A stretch of 13,588 bases of DNA from Tardiphaga sp. (GCA_028290765.1 JAQGJF010001010.1:1-13588); one strand, 5' to 3'; counted from the first letter of the stretch, positions 1 to 7,772 are shown. Made by a program: numbers and translations. Notes: generated by a model not told the origin, from the sequence alone.

Positions 1-616
1 TCTTGGAGGTCGAGCCGGTGCGCGTCGCCTCCTGGATGCCGGCGGCAAAGGTACCGGCGATGCCGAACGCATTGACGATGTCCTCGGTGCCCACCTTCAG
101 CAGCGAGCCGACGGCGGCGACCGTCCCGAAGGCGCCGAGCAGCGAACTGGTGTGATAGCCACGCTCGAGAAAGCGATCTCCGGCGACGAAGCCGAGCCGG
201 ATCATGACTTCATATCCGACGGTCACCGCGGTCACGACCTCGGTCAGGGACATGTTGTTGGCCTGGGCGACGGCGAGAACCGCCGGCGTCACGGTGGAGC
301 CCGGTCGCGCCAGCGAGGAGCCGTGCTTGTCGTCCATCTCGAGCGCCTGGGCCAGAGCGCCGTTCAGCAGCGCGGCCATCTCGGGGCGGGCGCTGGCATC
401 AAGACCGAAAATCATCGACCCGGATCGCGCCTGCCATTTCTCCATAAGGCGCCGCGCGGCCTGACCGCTCTCCTCCTGCGGGTTGGCGCCCGCGAGACAC
501 ACGCCGATGGTATCGACAATGTGCCAGAGCGCGGCGCGTCTCACGTCATCGGGAATCGCGCCGTGGGTGGCTTCGGCGGCAAATTTTGCCAGGGTCGAGG
601 CGAGCGTCTGGTCCAT
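1..616 (-). CDS. MmgE/PrpD family protein, partial (C-terminus beyond left edge)
   Basis: The reading frame is open from ATG at 614-616 to the window edge, giving 205 visible residues of a family usually about 450 long. Family hallmarks seen: an acidic motif MDDKH at residues 94-98, GYHTSSLLGAFG around 153-164 with the conserved His155, and a Lys at 205 where the family's conserved lysine sits, just at the edge. The start is supported by AGGAAAGG on the minus strand (625-632), 8 nt upstream. It lies 28 bp after the preceding MmgE/PrpD gene, so it is the third gene of an operon with it and the TcuA-like dehydrogenase. The family acts on small carboxylates in the cytoplasm (2-methylcitrate dehydratase, cis-aconitate decarboxylase, iminodisuccinate epimerase), and the substrate here is unknown. 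Oddity: the usual HPG after the acidic motif reads RPG (Arg104), whereas the two other paralogues in this window keep His at the aligned position. Confidence 0.9.
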   Translation of the reverse strand, partial: MDQTLASTLAKFAAEATHGAIPDDVRRAALWHIVDTIGVCLAGANPQEESGQAARRLMEKWQARSGSMIFGLDASARPEMAALLNGALAQALEMDDKHGSSLARPGSTVTPAVLAVAQANNMSLTEVVTAVTVGYEVMIRLGFVAGDRFLERGYHTSSLLGAFGTVAAVGSLLKVGTEDIVNAFGIAGTFAAGIQEATRTGSTSK

Positions 617-644
617 GGTCGATACCTTTCCTGTCCGCAAGCGG

Positions 645-2042
645 CTACGCGCGCAGCCTCTGCAATTGCGGACCGAGTTCGCTCGCCGGCGCGGCCCGGG
701 TTTCCAGGCTGGAAACGATCTGTTCGATCTGCGTCACCGCATCGTCCACCAGCACGCGGCCGGCGAGATCGCGGAATTTCTTCTTCAGCACCTCTTCGGA
801 CAGCGGCTTCTTCCAGTGCCCGCTCCGGTACCAGTCACCCTCGGTGAATTTCTGGCCGGATTTGGTCGTCACGGTCACGCGCACCGCGCGCATCTCGTGC
901 GGGCCGAGCGCATCGAGATCCGGCGCAACCACGACTTCGATGCGATCCGCGAGGTTCATGATGGTGGAATCGCGCAGCTTGTCGTCGGTGTACTGGTCGA
1001 TGAAGGCGTTGCCCTCGATCAGGGTTACTGCGGCGGTGAACGGCAGGTTCATCTGTGCAGTGATGGTTTCCGCCGGAACGTACGGCCAGCCGCAATGACG
1101 TTTGACCATCGCGGTGGTCTCGATCAGAACGCTGGCCACGTCGGCGCCCTTGACGCCGTGCTTTTCGCGGATGACACGCAGCGCATCGACCGAGGCGTGA
1201 CTGCTGGCCAGCGACGAGTACTGCTTGAAGCCGTTGTGCAGCATCTCGAATTCCTTGCCGAGCCCGTCGGTGGCATAGCTGAGGTCGTACTTCTCCGCAT
1301 AGGTCGAGCAGAAGCCGCCATACGGCGCCTCCAGCACGTTACGCACGCCCGTCAGGCCTTCCGCGGCGAGCATCGCCGCCAGCATCCCGTTCTGCGCGGC
1401 CTTTCCGGAATGGAACCGCTTGGCCATGGCGCCATATTGCGAAGCCATCAGGCCGGCGGCCTGCGAGCCGGCAAGGCCGAGCGCGTTGACGAACTGGTCG
1501 ACGTCGAGCTTGAGCAGCTTGCCCATGGTGGCTGCGGCAGCGAAGGTGCTGGTCAGTCCGCACGGATGAAAGCCGCGGTTGAAGGCATGGGGGCTGACGG
1601 TGTTGCCGATGCGGGTGCCGAGCTCATAGCCGACGACGGTCGCGAGAATGATCTCCTTGCCGCTGATGGGTCCGAAACCTTCAGCCGCCGCCAGCACGGT
1701 CGGAACCACGCCGGCGCCGTAATGCGACATCGACTGGTCGTGGCAATCGTCGAGCTCGTAGCCTTGCGCCGCCGTACCGTTGATCAGCGCGACGCCCAGC
1801 GGGTCGGCGCGAAGATTCATGCCCCATGCGCTGGCGCCCTGCTTCTGGCCGAGCTTGCCCACGACGCGGGCCACCGACAACGCCCACGGCGTCGGCGCGC
1901 CGAACGCGCCGCATCCGAGGCTGTCGAGAATGCATTGCTTGGCATAGGCGATGACGTTCGCCGGCAGGTCTTCGTAGCGAAGCCCGACCGCAAACTCGGC
2001 GACTGTGCGGGTGGTTGAAGGTACTGAAACCGCGACATTCAT
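645..2042 (-). CDS. MmgE/PrpD family protein (carboxylate dehydratase/decarboxylase/epimerase fold)
   Basis: Full-length protein of 465 residues, the usual size for MmgE/PrpD. Motifs in order: LDDCHD at 97-102, His107 eight residues after Asp99, GFHPCG around 157-162 with His159, a Gly/Ala-rich helix FAAAATMGKLL, then KRFHSGKAAQNG at 208-219 with Lys208 and His211. These Asp, His, His and Lys positions correspond to the pocket residues described for cis-aconitate decarboxylase (recalled, not computed). The N-terminal two thirds should form the helical domain and residues ~265-440 the smaller C-terminal domain. The start ATG has a strong ribosome site, AAAAGGGG (2049-2056), spaced 6 nt. It sits 81 bp after the TcuA-like dehydrogenase and 28 bp before another MmgE/PrpD gene, so it is probably co-transcribed with both. 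A role in hydrating, dehydrating, decarboxylating or epimerising the dehydrogenase product is inferred. Confidence 0.93.
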   Translation of the reverse strand: MNVAVSVPSTTRTVAEFAVGLRYEDLPANVIAYAKQCILDSLGCGAFGAPTPWALSVARVVGKLGQKQGASAWGMNLRADPLGVALINGTAAQGYELDDCHDQSMSHYGAGVVPTVLAAAEGFGPISGKEIILATVVGYELGTRIGNTVSPHAFNRGFHPCGLTSTFAAAATMGKLLKLDVDQFVNALGLAGSQAAGLMASQYGAMAKRFHSGKAAQNGMLAAMLAAEGLTGVRNVLEAPYGGFCSTYAEKYDLSYATDGLGKEFEMLHNGFKQYSSLASSHASVDALRVIREKHGVKGADVASVLIETTAMVKRHCGWPYVPAETITAQMNLPFTAAVTLIEGNAFIDQYTDDKLRDSTIMNLADRIEVVVAPDLDALGPHEMRAVRVTVTTKSGQKFTEGDWYRSGHWKKPLSEEVLKKKFRDLAGRVLVDDAVTQIEQIVSSLETRAAPASELGPQLQRLRA

Positions 2043-2123
2043 GGATGACCCCTTTTCGATCGGTCGTGAAATTTCTGCGCGGGCGGATCGATTGACGATG
2101 CCCGCTCCCGGAACGCGAAACGC

Positions 2124-3653
2124 TCAGGCGATCTTGCGATTCGTTGAACGCCCGACTGCCTGCTGCTTGGCGAAACCGGCTGCGCTGTTGCCGGCAAGCC
2201 GTCCGAACACCGCGCCGCTGGTCAATCCGCTGGCGCCCGGATAGTTGAAGTAGAAGATGCCGCCGACCATTTCGCCGGCTGCAAAGAGACCGGGGATCCG
2301 CTGCTGCCCGGTGTCCATGACTTCGCCGTCGGTCGTGATCTTGACGCCACCGAACGTAAACGTGACGCCGCAGGTGACCGCGTAGGCTTCGAAGGGCGCC
2401 GTGTCGATCTTGCACGCCCAGTTCGACCGCGGCGGGGTAAGGGCGGCACCGCGTCCATCCTTGATGTTCGGATTGAAGGGGACGTCGTCCTGCACCGCGG
2501 CGTTGAATTCGTGAATGGTCCGCAGGAACTGCTCCTTGTTGATCTCCTCGATCTTGTCGGCCAGCTGTTCCAGCGTATCGGCCGAAACCTTGGTGACATG
2601 CCGCGTGCGATATTCATCGCGCAGCAGGTAATTGGTTTTGGCATCGTAGATCTGCCAGGCGACCTGCCCCGGCTGCGCCAGAACGGCCTGGCCGTATTTG
2701 GCATAGGTATAGTTGCGGAAGTCGGCGCCCTCGTCGATGAAGCGAAGCCCGTCGCTATTGACCACCACGGCAAACGGATAGCTGTGCCGCTGATATTGCG
2801 GGGTAACAGCCAGGTCGCCGAAATCCGAGGCATACCGTTCCCAGGCGGTGGCATGACATCCGGACCAATGGCCGTAAGGTTGCGCGCCGGCCTTCAAGGC
2901 CATCGCAAGGCCGTCTCCGGTGTTGAAGCGGGAGCCGCGGACCTTTGCCAGATCCCAGCCCGGCCCCAGATATCTGGCGCGCCACTCGGCATTGGCCTCG
3001 AAGCCGCCGCAGGCCAGCACGACCGAACTGGCGAGGATCTCGACATCGTTGCCGTCCAGTTTGACGATGACGCCCTTGACGCCCTCGTTGTCCTGGATCA
3101 AGTCTCGGACCCAGGCTTCATAGACAATTTCGACACCGTTCTTTTCGGCGCGCTGGTAGAGCGAATCGACCAGGCCCGGACCGCCGGAGGCGACCACGAT
3201 CGTCGCACCGCCCCAGAACTTGAAGCGGCCGTCGACCAAAAACGCCTGACGCCCGAAATTGGGCATGAACCGGACGCCCTGCGTCCGCATCCAGAGCAGC
3301 GTTTCCTTGCTGCGCTTGACCAGGATTTCGCACAGGTCCGGATCGGTCCTGTACTGGGTGATCCGCGCCATGTCGTCGAAGAAATCCGACTCGGTGTAGC
3401 TGCCGAAATCGCTGACCCTCATTTCCTCGTCGGTCAGGTCGGGCGCCAGCGCGCGAATGTCATCCGCCCCCTCATAGACCACACGCATCAGACCATCCGT
3501 GTAGGTCGAGTTGCCGCCCCGCTCCGCGTGCGGTGCGCGTTCCAGCAGCAGCACGCTGCTGCCCTGCTCGCGGGCGGCAAGCGCGGCGCACAGCGCGGCG
3601 TTGCCTCCACCAACCACCACGACATCGAAGGCCTTCGACACCAAATCGCTCAT
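2124..3653 (-). CDS. FAD-dependent dehydrogenase, TcuA-like (tricarballylate dehydrogenase / fumarate reductase flavoprotein family)
   Basis: A 509-residue flavoprotein. It starts with the dinucleotide fold VVVVGGGNAALCAA (11-24), followed by RGGNS at 45-49, which closely resembles TcuA of the Salmonella tricarballylate pathway. Other family signatures are ACGGFEAN (214-221), NTGDG (244-248), the GLRFIDEGAD segment (302-311), and a C-terminal FAD-binding stretch with GLFAAGEMVGG (455-465) and PGASGLTSGAVFG (472-484). TcuA oxidises tricarballylate to cis-aconitate. By homology this enzyme should insert a C=C bond next to carboxylates, but the exact substrate is not shown. There is no signal peptide, so it should be cytoplasmic, unlike periplasmic fumarate reductases. 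No TcuB-like electron carrier is in the window. It is the first gene of a minus-strand operon and diverges from a CysB-type regulator, its likely controller. The ribosome site is weak. TcuA-like is my best guess, and the broader flavoprotein assignment is firm. Confidence 0.88.
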   Translation of the reverse strand: MSDLVSKAFDVVVVGGGNAALCAALAAREQGSSVLLLERAPHAERGGNSTYTDGLMRVVYEGADDIRALAPDLTDEEMRVSDFGSYTESDFFDDMARITQYRTDPDLCEILVKRSKETLLWMRTQGVRFMPNFGRQAFLVDGRFKFWGGATIVVASGGPGLVDSLYQRAEKNGVEIVYEAWVRDLIQDNEGVKGVIVKLDGNDVEILASSVVLACGGFEANAEWRARYLGPGWDLAKVRGSRFNTGDGLAMALKAGAQPYGHWSGCHATAWERYASDFGDLAVTPQYQRHSYPFAVVVNSDGLRFIDEGADFRNYTYAKYGQAVLAQPGQVAWQIYDAKTNYLLRDEYRTRHVTKVSADTLEQLADKIEEINKEQFLRTIHEFNAAVQDDVPFNPNIKDGRGAALTPPRSNWACKIDTAPFEAYAVTCGVTFTFGGVKITTDGEVMDTGQQRIPGLFAAGEMVGGIFYFNYPGASGLTSGAVFGRLAGNSAAGFAKQQAVGRSTNRKIA

Positions 3654-3778
3654 GCTGTGCAGTCCCGTTAACCGACGGCAGCGCCGCCGCTTGCAAAACC
3701 ACTATGAGCGATCGAGAGTATGCACGCACAGAATAAGGCGTTATCCTGGCATCATAAAAGATCATACCCGGGGTGGAA
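3654..3778. promoter_or_regulatory. Divergent control region between TcuA-like operon and CysB-type regulator, with candidate operator
   Basis: This short intergenic region must carry the promoters of both divergent genes. It is more AT-rich on the regulator side. Visible elements are the inverted repeat ATAA-GGCG-TTAT at 3733-3744, and a 10 bp-spaced direct repeat ATCATA at 3751-3756 and 3761-3766, one helical turn apart. LysR-family proteins usually bind such sites between divergent genes. No clear -35/-10 pair is evident. The binding-site assignment is inferred. Confidence 0.5.
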
Positions 3779-4723
3779 ATGAAGCTGCAGCAACTACGCT
3801 ACGTGCTCGAGATCGTCAGGCAGAACAATCACCTGTCCGCGGCGGCGGAGGCGCTTCACACCTCGCAGCCGGGCGTGAGCCGGCAGATCCTGCTGCTGGA
3901 AGCCGAGCTCGGTTTTGAAATTTTCCAGCGCACCCGCAACCGCATCATCGGACTGACCGACCCCGGCCGCTTCGTGCTCGATATCGCCAAGCGCGTGATC
4001 ACCGACATCGACGCCCTGCGCTCGCTCAAGGAGGACGTCAATTTCGGCAATGCCGGCACCTTCACCATCGCGACGACTCATACCCAGGCCCGCTACGTGC
4101 TGCCGATGGTCATCGAAAAATTCGTCAATAAATATCCGGAGGTGCAACTCGTCCTCAAGCAGGGCAACCCCGAAGATATTTGCAGCCTGGTCGACAGCGG
4201 AGATGCAGATCTCGCCATCGGCACCGATACGCTCGGACAATTTACCAATCTGGTCAGGCTGCCGTGTTTTTCGCTGCCCCGGTCGGTGGTGGCCAAGGCC
4301 GGTCATCCCATTCTTGACGTGGAAACCTTGACGATCGAGGACGTCGCCGCCTACCCGATCATCTCCTACGACCCGCGCTATAGTGGACGCTGGCGGGTGA
4401 TGAAGGCTTTCAAGGCCGCGAACCTCGAGCCGAAGATCATTTTGAGCGCCATCGACGCGGACGTCTGCAAGACCTATATCGAACTCGGCCTCGGAATCGG
4501 CATTCTCACCACCATCACCTTTGACCCCAACCGCGATGTCGGATTGCGGGCCCGTTCGGCGGACCATCTGTTCGAGCCCAGCACCATCTTCATCAGCCTT
4601 CGATCGAACACTTATTTGCGCTCCTACGTGCTCGATTTCATCAAGATGATCGCGCCGCGCCTGACGCCTGCCGTTGTGCGAAGAGCTCTTGAGGACCGCG
4701 AGCCGGCTTCGACGACGGCGTGA
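3779..4723 (+). CDS. LysR-family transcriptional regulator, CysB/Cbl subfamily
   Basis: A 314-residue regulator (CysB is about 324) beginning MKLQQLRYVLEIVRQN, the characteristic CysB/Cbl start. A winged helix-turn-helix spans ~1-60 (AAEALHTSQPGVSRQILLLE), a linker helix ~60-90, and a periplasmic-binding-protein-like effector domain ~90-300 (TTHTQARYVLP, DADVCKTYIELGLGIGIL). A GTG six bases upstream (3773) is also in frame. I chose the ATG because GGGG at 3770-3773 is well spaced from it and because this numbering puts Thr100, Thr102, Gln103 and Thr149 exactly where CysB binds sulfate, with Ser202 for CysB Thr202 (numbering recalled from the CysB structure). It diverges from the TcuA-like operon and probably regulates it. 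Its effector may be an anionic metabolite and not sulfate or acetylserine, which is inference. It ends facing the convergent enolase-superfamily gene. Confidence 0.93.
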   Translation: MKLQQLRYVLEIVRQNNHLSAAAEALHTSQPGVSRQILLLEAELGFEIFQRTRNRIIGLTDPGRFVLDIAKRVITDIDALRSLKEDVNFGNAGTFTIATTHTQARYVLPMVIEKFVNKYPEVQLVLKQGNPEDICSLVDSGDADLAIGTDTLGQFTNLVRLPCFSLPRSVVAKAGHPILDVETLTIEDVAAYPIISYDPRYSGRWRVMKAFKAANLEPKIILSAIDADVCKTYIELGLGIGILTTITFDPNRDVGLRARSADHLFEPSTIFISLRSNTYLRSYVLDFIKMIAPRLTPAVVRRALEDREPASTTA

Positions 4724-4743
4724 TTTTCTTTAACGCGCGCTGA

Positions 4744-4881
4744 CCTCATCCTGAGGAGCCGCGCTCTTTGCGCGGCGTGTCCCGCGACAACGGCGAAGCC
4801 GTTGCGCGTGGATGGCCACAACGCATGAACTCGTGGCCATCCTTCGAGACGCATCGCTACGCGATGCTCCTCAGGATGAGG
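4744..4881. repeat. Nested palindromic intergenic repeat (Bradyrhizobium-type MITE/REP-like element)
   Basis: The outer arms are a perfect 16 bp inverted repeat: CCTCATCCTGAGGAGC (4744-4759) and its complement (4866-4881). Inside lie further perfect hairpins: GCCGCGC-tcttt-GCGCGGC (4758-4776), CAACGGC-gaa-GCCGTTG (4788-4804), a long-range pair GGATGGCCAC (4810-4819) with GTGGCCATCC (4833-4842), and GCATCGC-tac-GCGATGC (4851-4867). It fills the gap between two convergent genes, so its RNA could end transcription in either direction. I recall this arm sequence as a common dispersed repeat in Bradyrhizobium and Rhodopseudomonas. It encodes no transposase. Confidence 0.85.
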
Positions 4882-4905
4882 TCTCCATGCACTCCAAAAC
4901 GAAGA

Positions 4906-6087
4906 TCAGCTTCCTTTTCCGCCGACTGTCACCTTTTTCAGCGTCAGCCGTTCCAGCGCTTTTTCATCGAGAGTGAGGCCGAGTCCCGGCCGCTGCGGCA
5001 CCCGCACCGCGCCGTTCTTGATGACGAAATCGTCCTCGACCGCCAGCGGATCGCGGCCTAGTGCTCCGAGGCCGAACACGAATTCAGCCGCCCCGAACGT
5101 CTTCTTCTCACGAACCGTGGCACAGAACTGCGCCGAAGCTGCCGCTTCGAATTGCGAGGCCACCGCCAGCCCACCGCAATTGATCTGAATGCCGCTGGCG
5201 TCGGCGATGGCGGAAATCTTCCTCGCGACCGACAACCCGCCGATCTTGTAGAGCTTGATGCAAAATACATCCACCGCGCGCGCTTCGGCCAGCCCGATCG
5301 CATCCTGAATCGAGAACAGGCTTTCATCGGCCATCAGCGGCACGCCTACCGACTGCGCCCTGATCTCCGCCAGCCCCTTGATGTCGCGGCGGTCCACCGG
5401 TTGTTCGAGATAGCCCAGCCCCATCGGGGCTATCGCATGGACCGCGCTAATGGTATCGGCAACGGTCCATCCGGTATTCGGGTCGACACCGATGACGATG
5501 TCGTCACCCAACGATTTACGAACCGCGGCAAAGTTTTCAACGTCGCGACGCCAGCCGCCCTTGCCCGCGGCCTTGAGGCAAATCACCTTGATGCCGAACT
5601 CATCGACGGCACGCCGGGCCTCGGCAATCATGACCTTGACGTCGTCGGCCAGACTCACTGACCATTCGAGCGGGATAACAGGCTGGCTGCAGCCGCCGAT
5701 CAATCGATGGATTGGCACACCGAGCGCCTTGCCCACCGCATCATGAAGCGCGATATCGAGAACCGCCCGCGCCGCCGGGTTGCCTGCCAGGCGCAGATCG
5801 AACATCTCGGTGATCGCCTCGATGTCGAAAATGTCCTTTCCGATCAGATTGGGACCATAGATGTCCGCAATGGCCGCAACCACGCTGTGAACGGTATCCG
5901 CAACAAAATGCCCGGGGCTGATCGGCCTGATCTGGGCGCAGCCGACAACGCCATTGGCATATATTTTGACGAATACAGGCTTGCCCAGCAATTCCTTGGC
6001 CGGACCGGTGTCGTAGCTGCCGCTGGAAAACGTCCGCTGCAGCCGAACCGGCAGTTCGGTGACAAAAACTTCAATGCGATCGATCAT
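4906..6087 (-). CDS. Enolase-superfamily enzyme, mandelate racemase/muconate lactonizing family
   Basis: A 393-residue protein with the N-terminal capping domain (~1-130) and the (beta/alpha)7-beta barrel (~135-360). The three metal ligands and the catalytic lysines are visible: Lys172, Asp202 (VDPNTGW), Glu228 (YLEQP), Asp254 (MADES) and Lys278 (CIKLYKIGG), with spacing almost identical to muconate lactonizing enzyme (169, 198, 224, 249, 273). It should abstract a proton alpha to a carboxylate, with Mg2+, giving racemisation, cycloisomerisation or dehydration. Oddity: the usual KxK reads Cys-Leu-Lys (170-172). The frame stays open far upstream, but ATG 6085-6087 is chosen because the barrel cap begins there, AAAGAAGAAG precedes it, and upstream lies the end of the GMC gene, 14 bp away, with which it forms an operon. 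Reaction unknown. Confidence 0.92.
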   Translation of the reverse strand: MIDRIEVFVTELPVRLQRTFSSGSYDTGPAKELLGKPVFVKIYANGVVGCAQIRPISPGHFVADTVHSVVAAIADIYGPNLIGKDIFDIEAITEMFDLRLAGNPAARAVLDIALHDAVGKALGVPIHRLIGGCSQPVIPLEWSVSLADDVKVMIAEARRAVDEFGIKVICLKAAGKGGWRRDVENFAAVRKSLGDDIVIGVDPNTGWTVADTISAVHAIAPMGLGYLEQPVDRRDIKGLAEIRAQSVGVPLMADESLFSIQDAIGLAEARAVDVFCIKLYKIGGLSVARKISAIADASGIQINCGGLAVASQFEAAASAQFCATVREKKTFGAAEFVFGLGALGRDPLAVEDDFVIKNGAVRVPQRPGLGLTLDEKALERLTLKKVTVGGKGS

Positions 6088-6101
6088 GTCTTCTTCTTTG
6101 G

Positions 6102-7772
6102 TTACGCCGCCGCGGTGATGCCGGCCTTGCCATTCCAGGCCTTCAGCACGATGTCGGCTCCTTTTTCTCCGAGCGCGATCGTCGGCGCATTGGTATTCGA
6201 AGACGGAACGGTTGGAAATACCGAGGAGTCGATGACACGCAGCCCGTCGATTCCGCGCACTCGAAGCTCGGAATCGACGACGGCCATCTCGTCGCTGCCC
6301 ATCTTGCAGCTGCCGACCACATGCCAGGTCGTGGCCGTGGTCAGGCGGATATAGTCGACGATCTGCTGCTCGGTCTGTACCTCGGGTCCCGGCCGGGTTT
6401 CGCGCACCACCAGGTCCTTCAGCGAGGGCATCTGTACTAGCCGGCGGACTGCCCGGATGCCCGCCAGCAGCGTTGCCGCGTCGCGTGGATCCGCGAGATA
6501 GTTCGGGTCGATGCGCGGCTGAACCGCCGGATCGGCTGAATTGAGATGCACATAGCCGCGCGAATGCGGACGAAGCGCCATGATCCCGATGGTGAAGCCG
6601 GAATGGGCATCCAACCCCTCCTGCGGCCGGCGGGCGTAGCGGTCCTTGCCCGAGAACGGCTGCAATTGCAGCTTCAGGTCCGGCTGGTTCTGTCCGGGAC
6701 CGCTGCGCATGACGATGTGCGCCGTCGCCGAGCAGATCGAAAGCAGCCCTTTGCCGAACAGGATGAACCGCAGGCCTTCCTTCAGCTTCGACATCGGCCG
6801 CTGCAGCACGTCGTTGATCGTAATCGGCTTCGAGCATTCGAAGGTCAGGCGGCAATTCGGATGGTCGGACATGTTTTCGCCGACGCCCGGAAGCTCGTGC
6901 GCCACCTCGACGCCAAATGACTTCAGCACACCCGGCTGACCGATTCCCGACAGTTCAAGGATCTTGGGCGACTGAATCGGGCCTGCCGAAACAATGACCT
7001 CCTTGCGGCTCATGGCCCGGATGGTGCCGCCGTCGCGTCGGCATTCAACGCCAACGGCGCGCTTACCGTCCAGCAGCACGCGGGTGACCAGCGTGTCGGT
7101 CCATATTTCGAGATTGGAACGTCCGCGAGCAGGTCTCAGATAGCCGACAGCGCTGCTGCAACGGAATCCACGCGGCGTGGTCGAATACTGCAGATAGGAA
7201 GCGCCCTCGTAGTGGCCGTCATTATAGTCGTCGACGAGTTCGAAGCCGGCTTCCCGACTGGCGTCGAGATAGGCGTCGCCGAGTTTGTCGAACTTGCGCA
7301 GCTGCGTGACGTTGATCGGCCCAGTCTTGCCGCGTTTGACCGGATCACCCGAAGCAAAGCTCTCCATGCGCTTGAAATAGGGCAGCATGTCCTGCCAGCT
7401 CCAGCCCGAACATCCAAGACTGCTCCAGGAGTCGTACTCGGCCGGATCGCCCCGGACATAGACGTTGCCATTGATCGAGCTGGATCCCCCCAGCACCTTG
7501 CCGCGCGCCCACAACTGTTCCTTGCCGTTGAGATGCACCTGCTTCTCGGTGAGGAATGGCCATGTGTACCGCTCGTCCTTGAGCAGGTTAACGACCATCA
7601 AGGGAATGTGGATATTGATGCTGTTGTCGCGCCCACCGGCCTCGATCAGCAGGACGCGATGCGCTCCATCGGCGCTCAATCGGTTTGCAAGCACACAGCC
7701 GGCAGATCCGGCTCCGATGATGATGAAATCGTACTCATTGCGATCGGTCTGATTCCGGTCTGAAGATGTCAT
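6102..7772 (-). CDS. GMC-family oxidoreductase (choline dehydrogenase-like FAD alcohol dehydrogenase)
   Basis: A 556-residue flavoprotein, typical for bacterial GMC dehydrogenases. Seen in order: the FAD-binding IIIGAGSAG (17-25) and an acidic end of beta-2 at LLIEAGG (41-47), GMC signature 1 RGKVLGGSSSINGN (90-103), GMC signature 2 SAGPIQSPKILELSGIG (262-278), and the active-site His484 in TWHVVGSCKMG with Asn528 in SNTNAP. The His-Asn spacing of 44 matches choline oxidase-type enzymes. It should oxidise a primary or secondary alcohol to a carbonyl, passing electrons to a respiratory acceptor. Choline is only one possible substrate, and relatives act on alkanols, polyethylene glycols and sugars. 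It is the first gene of an operon with the enolase-superfamily enzyme and is divergent from an aldehyde dehydrogenase, its natural partner for converting an alcohol to an acid. The ribosome site is modest (AGG close to the ATG). Confidence 0.94.
   Translation of the reverse strand: MTSSDRNQTDRNEYDFIIIGAGSAGCVLANRLSADGAHRVLLIEAGGRDNSINIHIPLMVVNLLKDERYTWPFLTEKQVHLNGKEQLWARGKVLGGSSSINGNVYVRGDPAEYDSWSSLGCSGWSWQDMLPYFKRMESFASGDPVKRGKTGPINVTQLRKFDKLGDAYLDASREAGFELVDDYNDGHYEGASYLQYSTTPRGFRCSSAVGYLRPARGRSNLEIWTDTLVTRVLLDGKRAVGVECRRDGGTIRAMSRKEVIVSAGPIQSPKILELSGIGQPGVLKSFGVEVAHELPGVGENMSDHPNCRLTFECSKPITINDVLQRPMSKLKEGLRFILFGKGLLSICSATAHIVMRSGPGQNQPDLKLQLQPFSGKDRYARRPQEGLDAHSGFTIGIMALRPHSRGYVHLNSADPAVQPRIDPNYLADPRDAATLLAGIRAVRRLVQMPSLKDLVVRETRPGPEVQTEQQIVDYIRLTTATTWHVVGSCKMGSDEMAVVDSELRVRGIDGLRVIDSSVFPTVPSSNTNAPTIALGEKGADIVLKAWNGKAGITAAA

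Noticed and set aside
483..2018. 511-codon plus-strand open frame opposite the MmgE/PrpD gene
   Set aside because: It lies antisense to a clear full-length MmgE/PrpD gene and has low-complexity Arg/Ala/Gly/His composition and no family motif. It is a high-GC shadow frame.
4744..4881. CRISPR-like or tRNA-like structure in the hairpin-rich gap
   Set aside because: The elements are inverted, not regularly spaced direct repeats, and there is no cloverleaf or anticodon arm. A dispersed palindromic repeat explains it.
6088..6855. N-terminal extension of the enolase-superfamily frame to 6855
   Set aside because: The extension reads through the GMC gene in another frame with Arg/Ala-rich, non-protein-like sequence. 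The real protein starts at 6087 with its own ribosome site.
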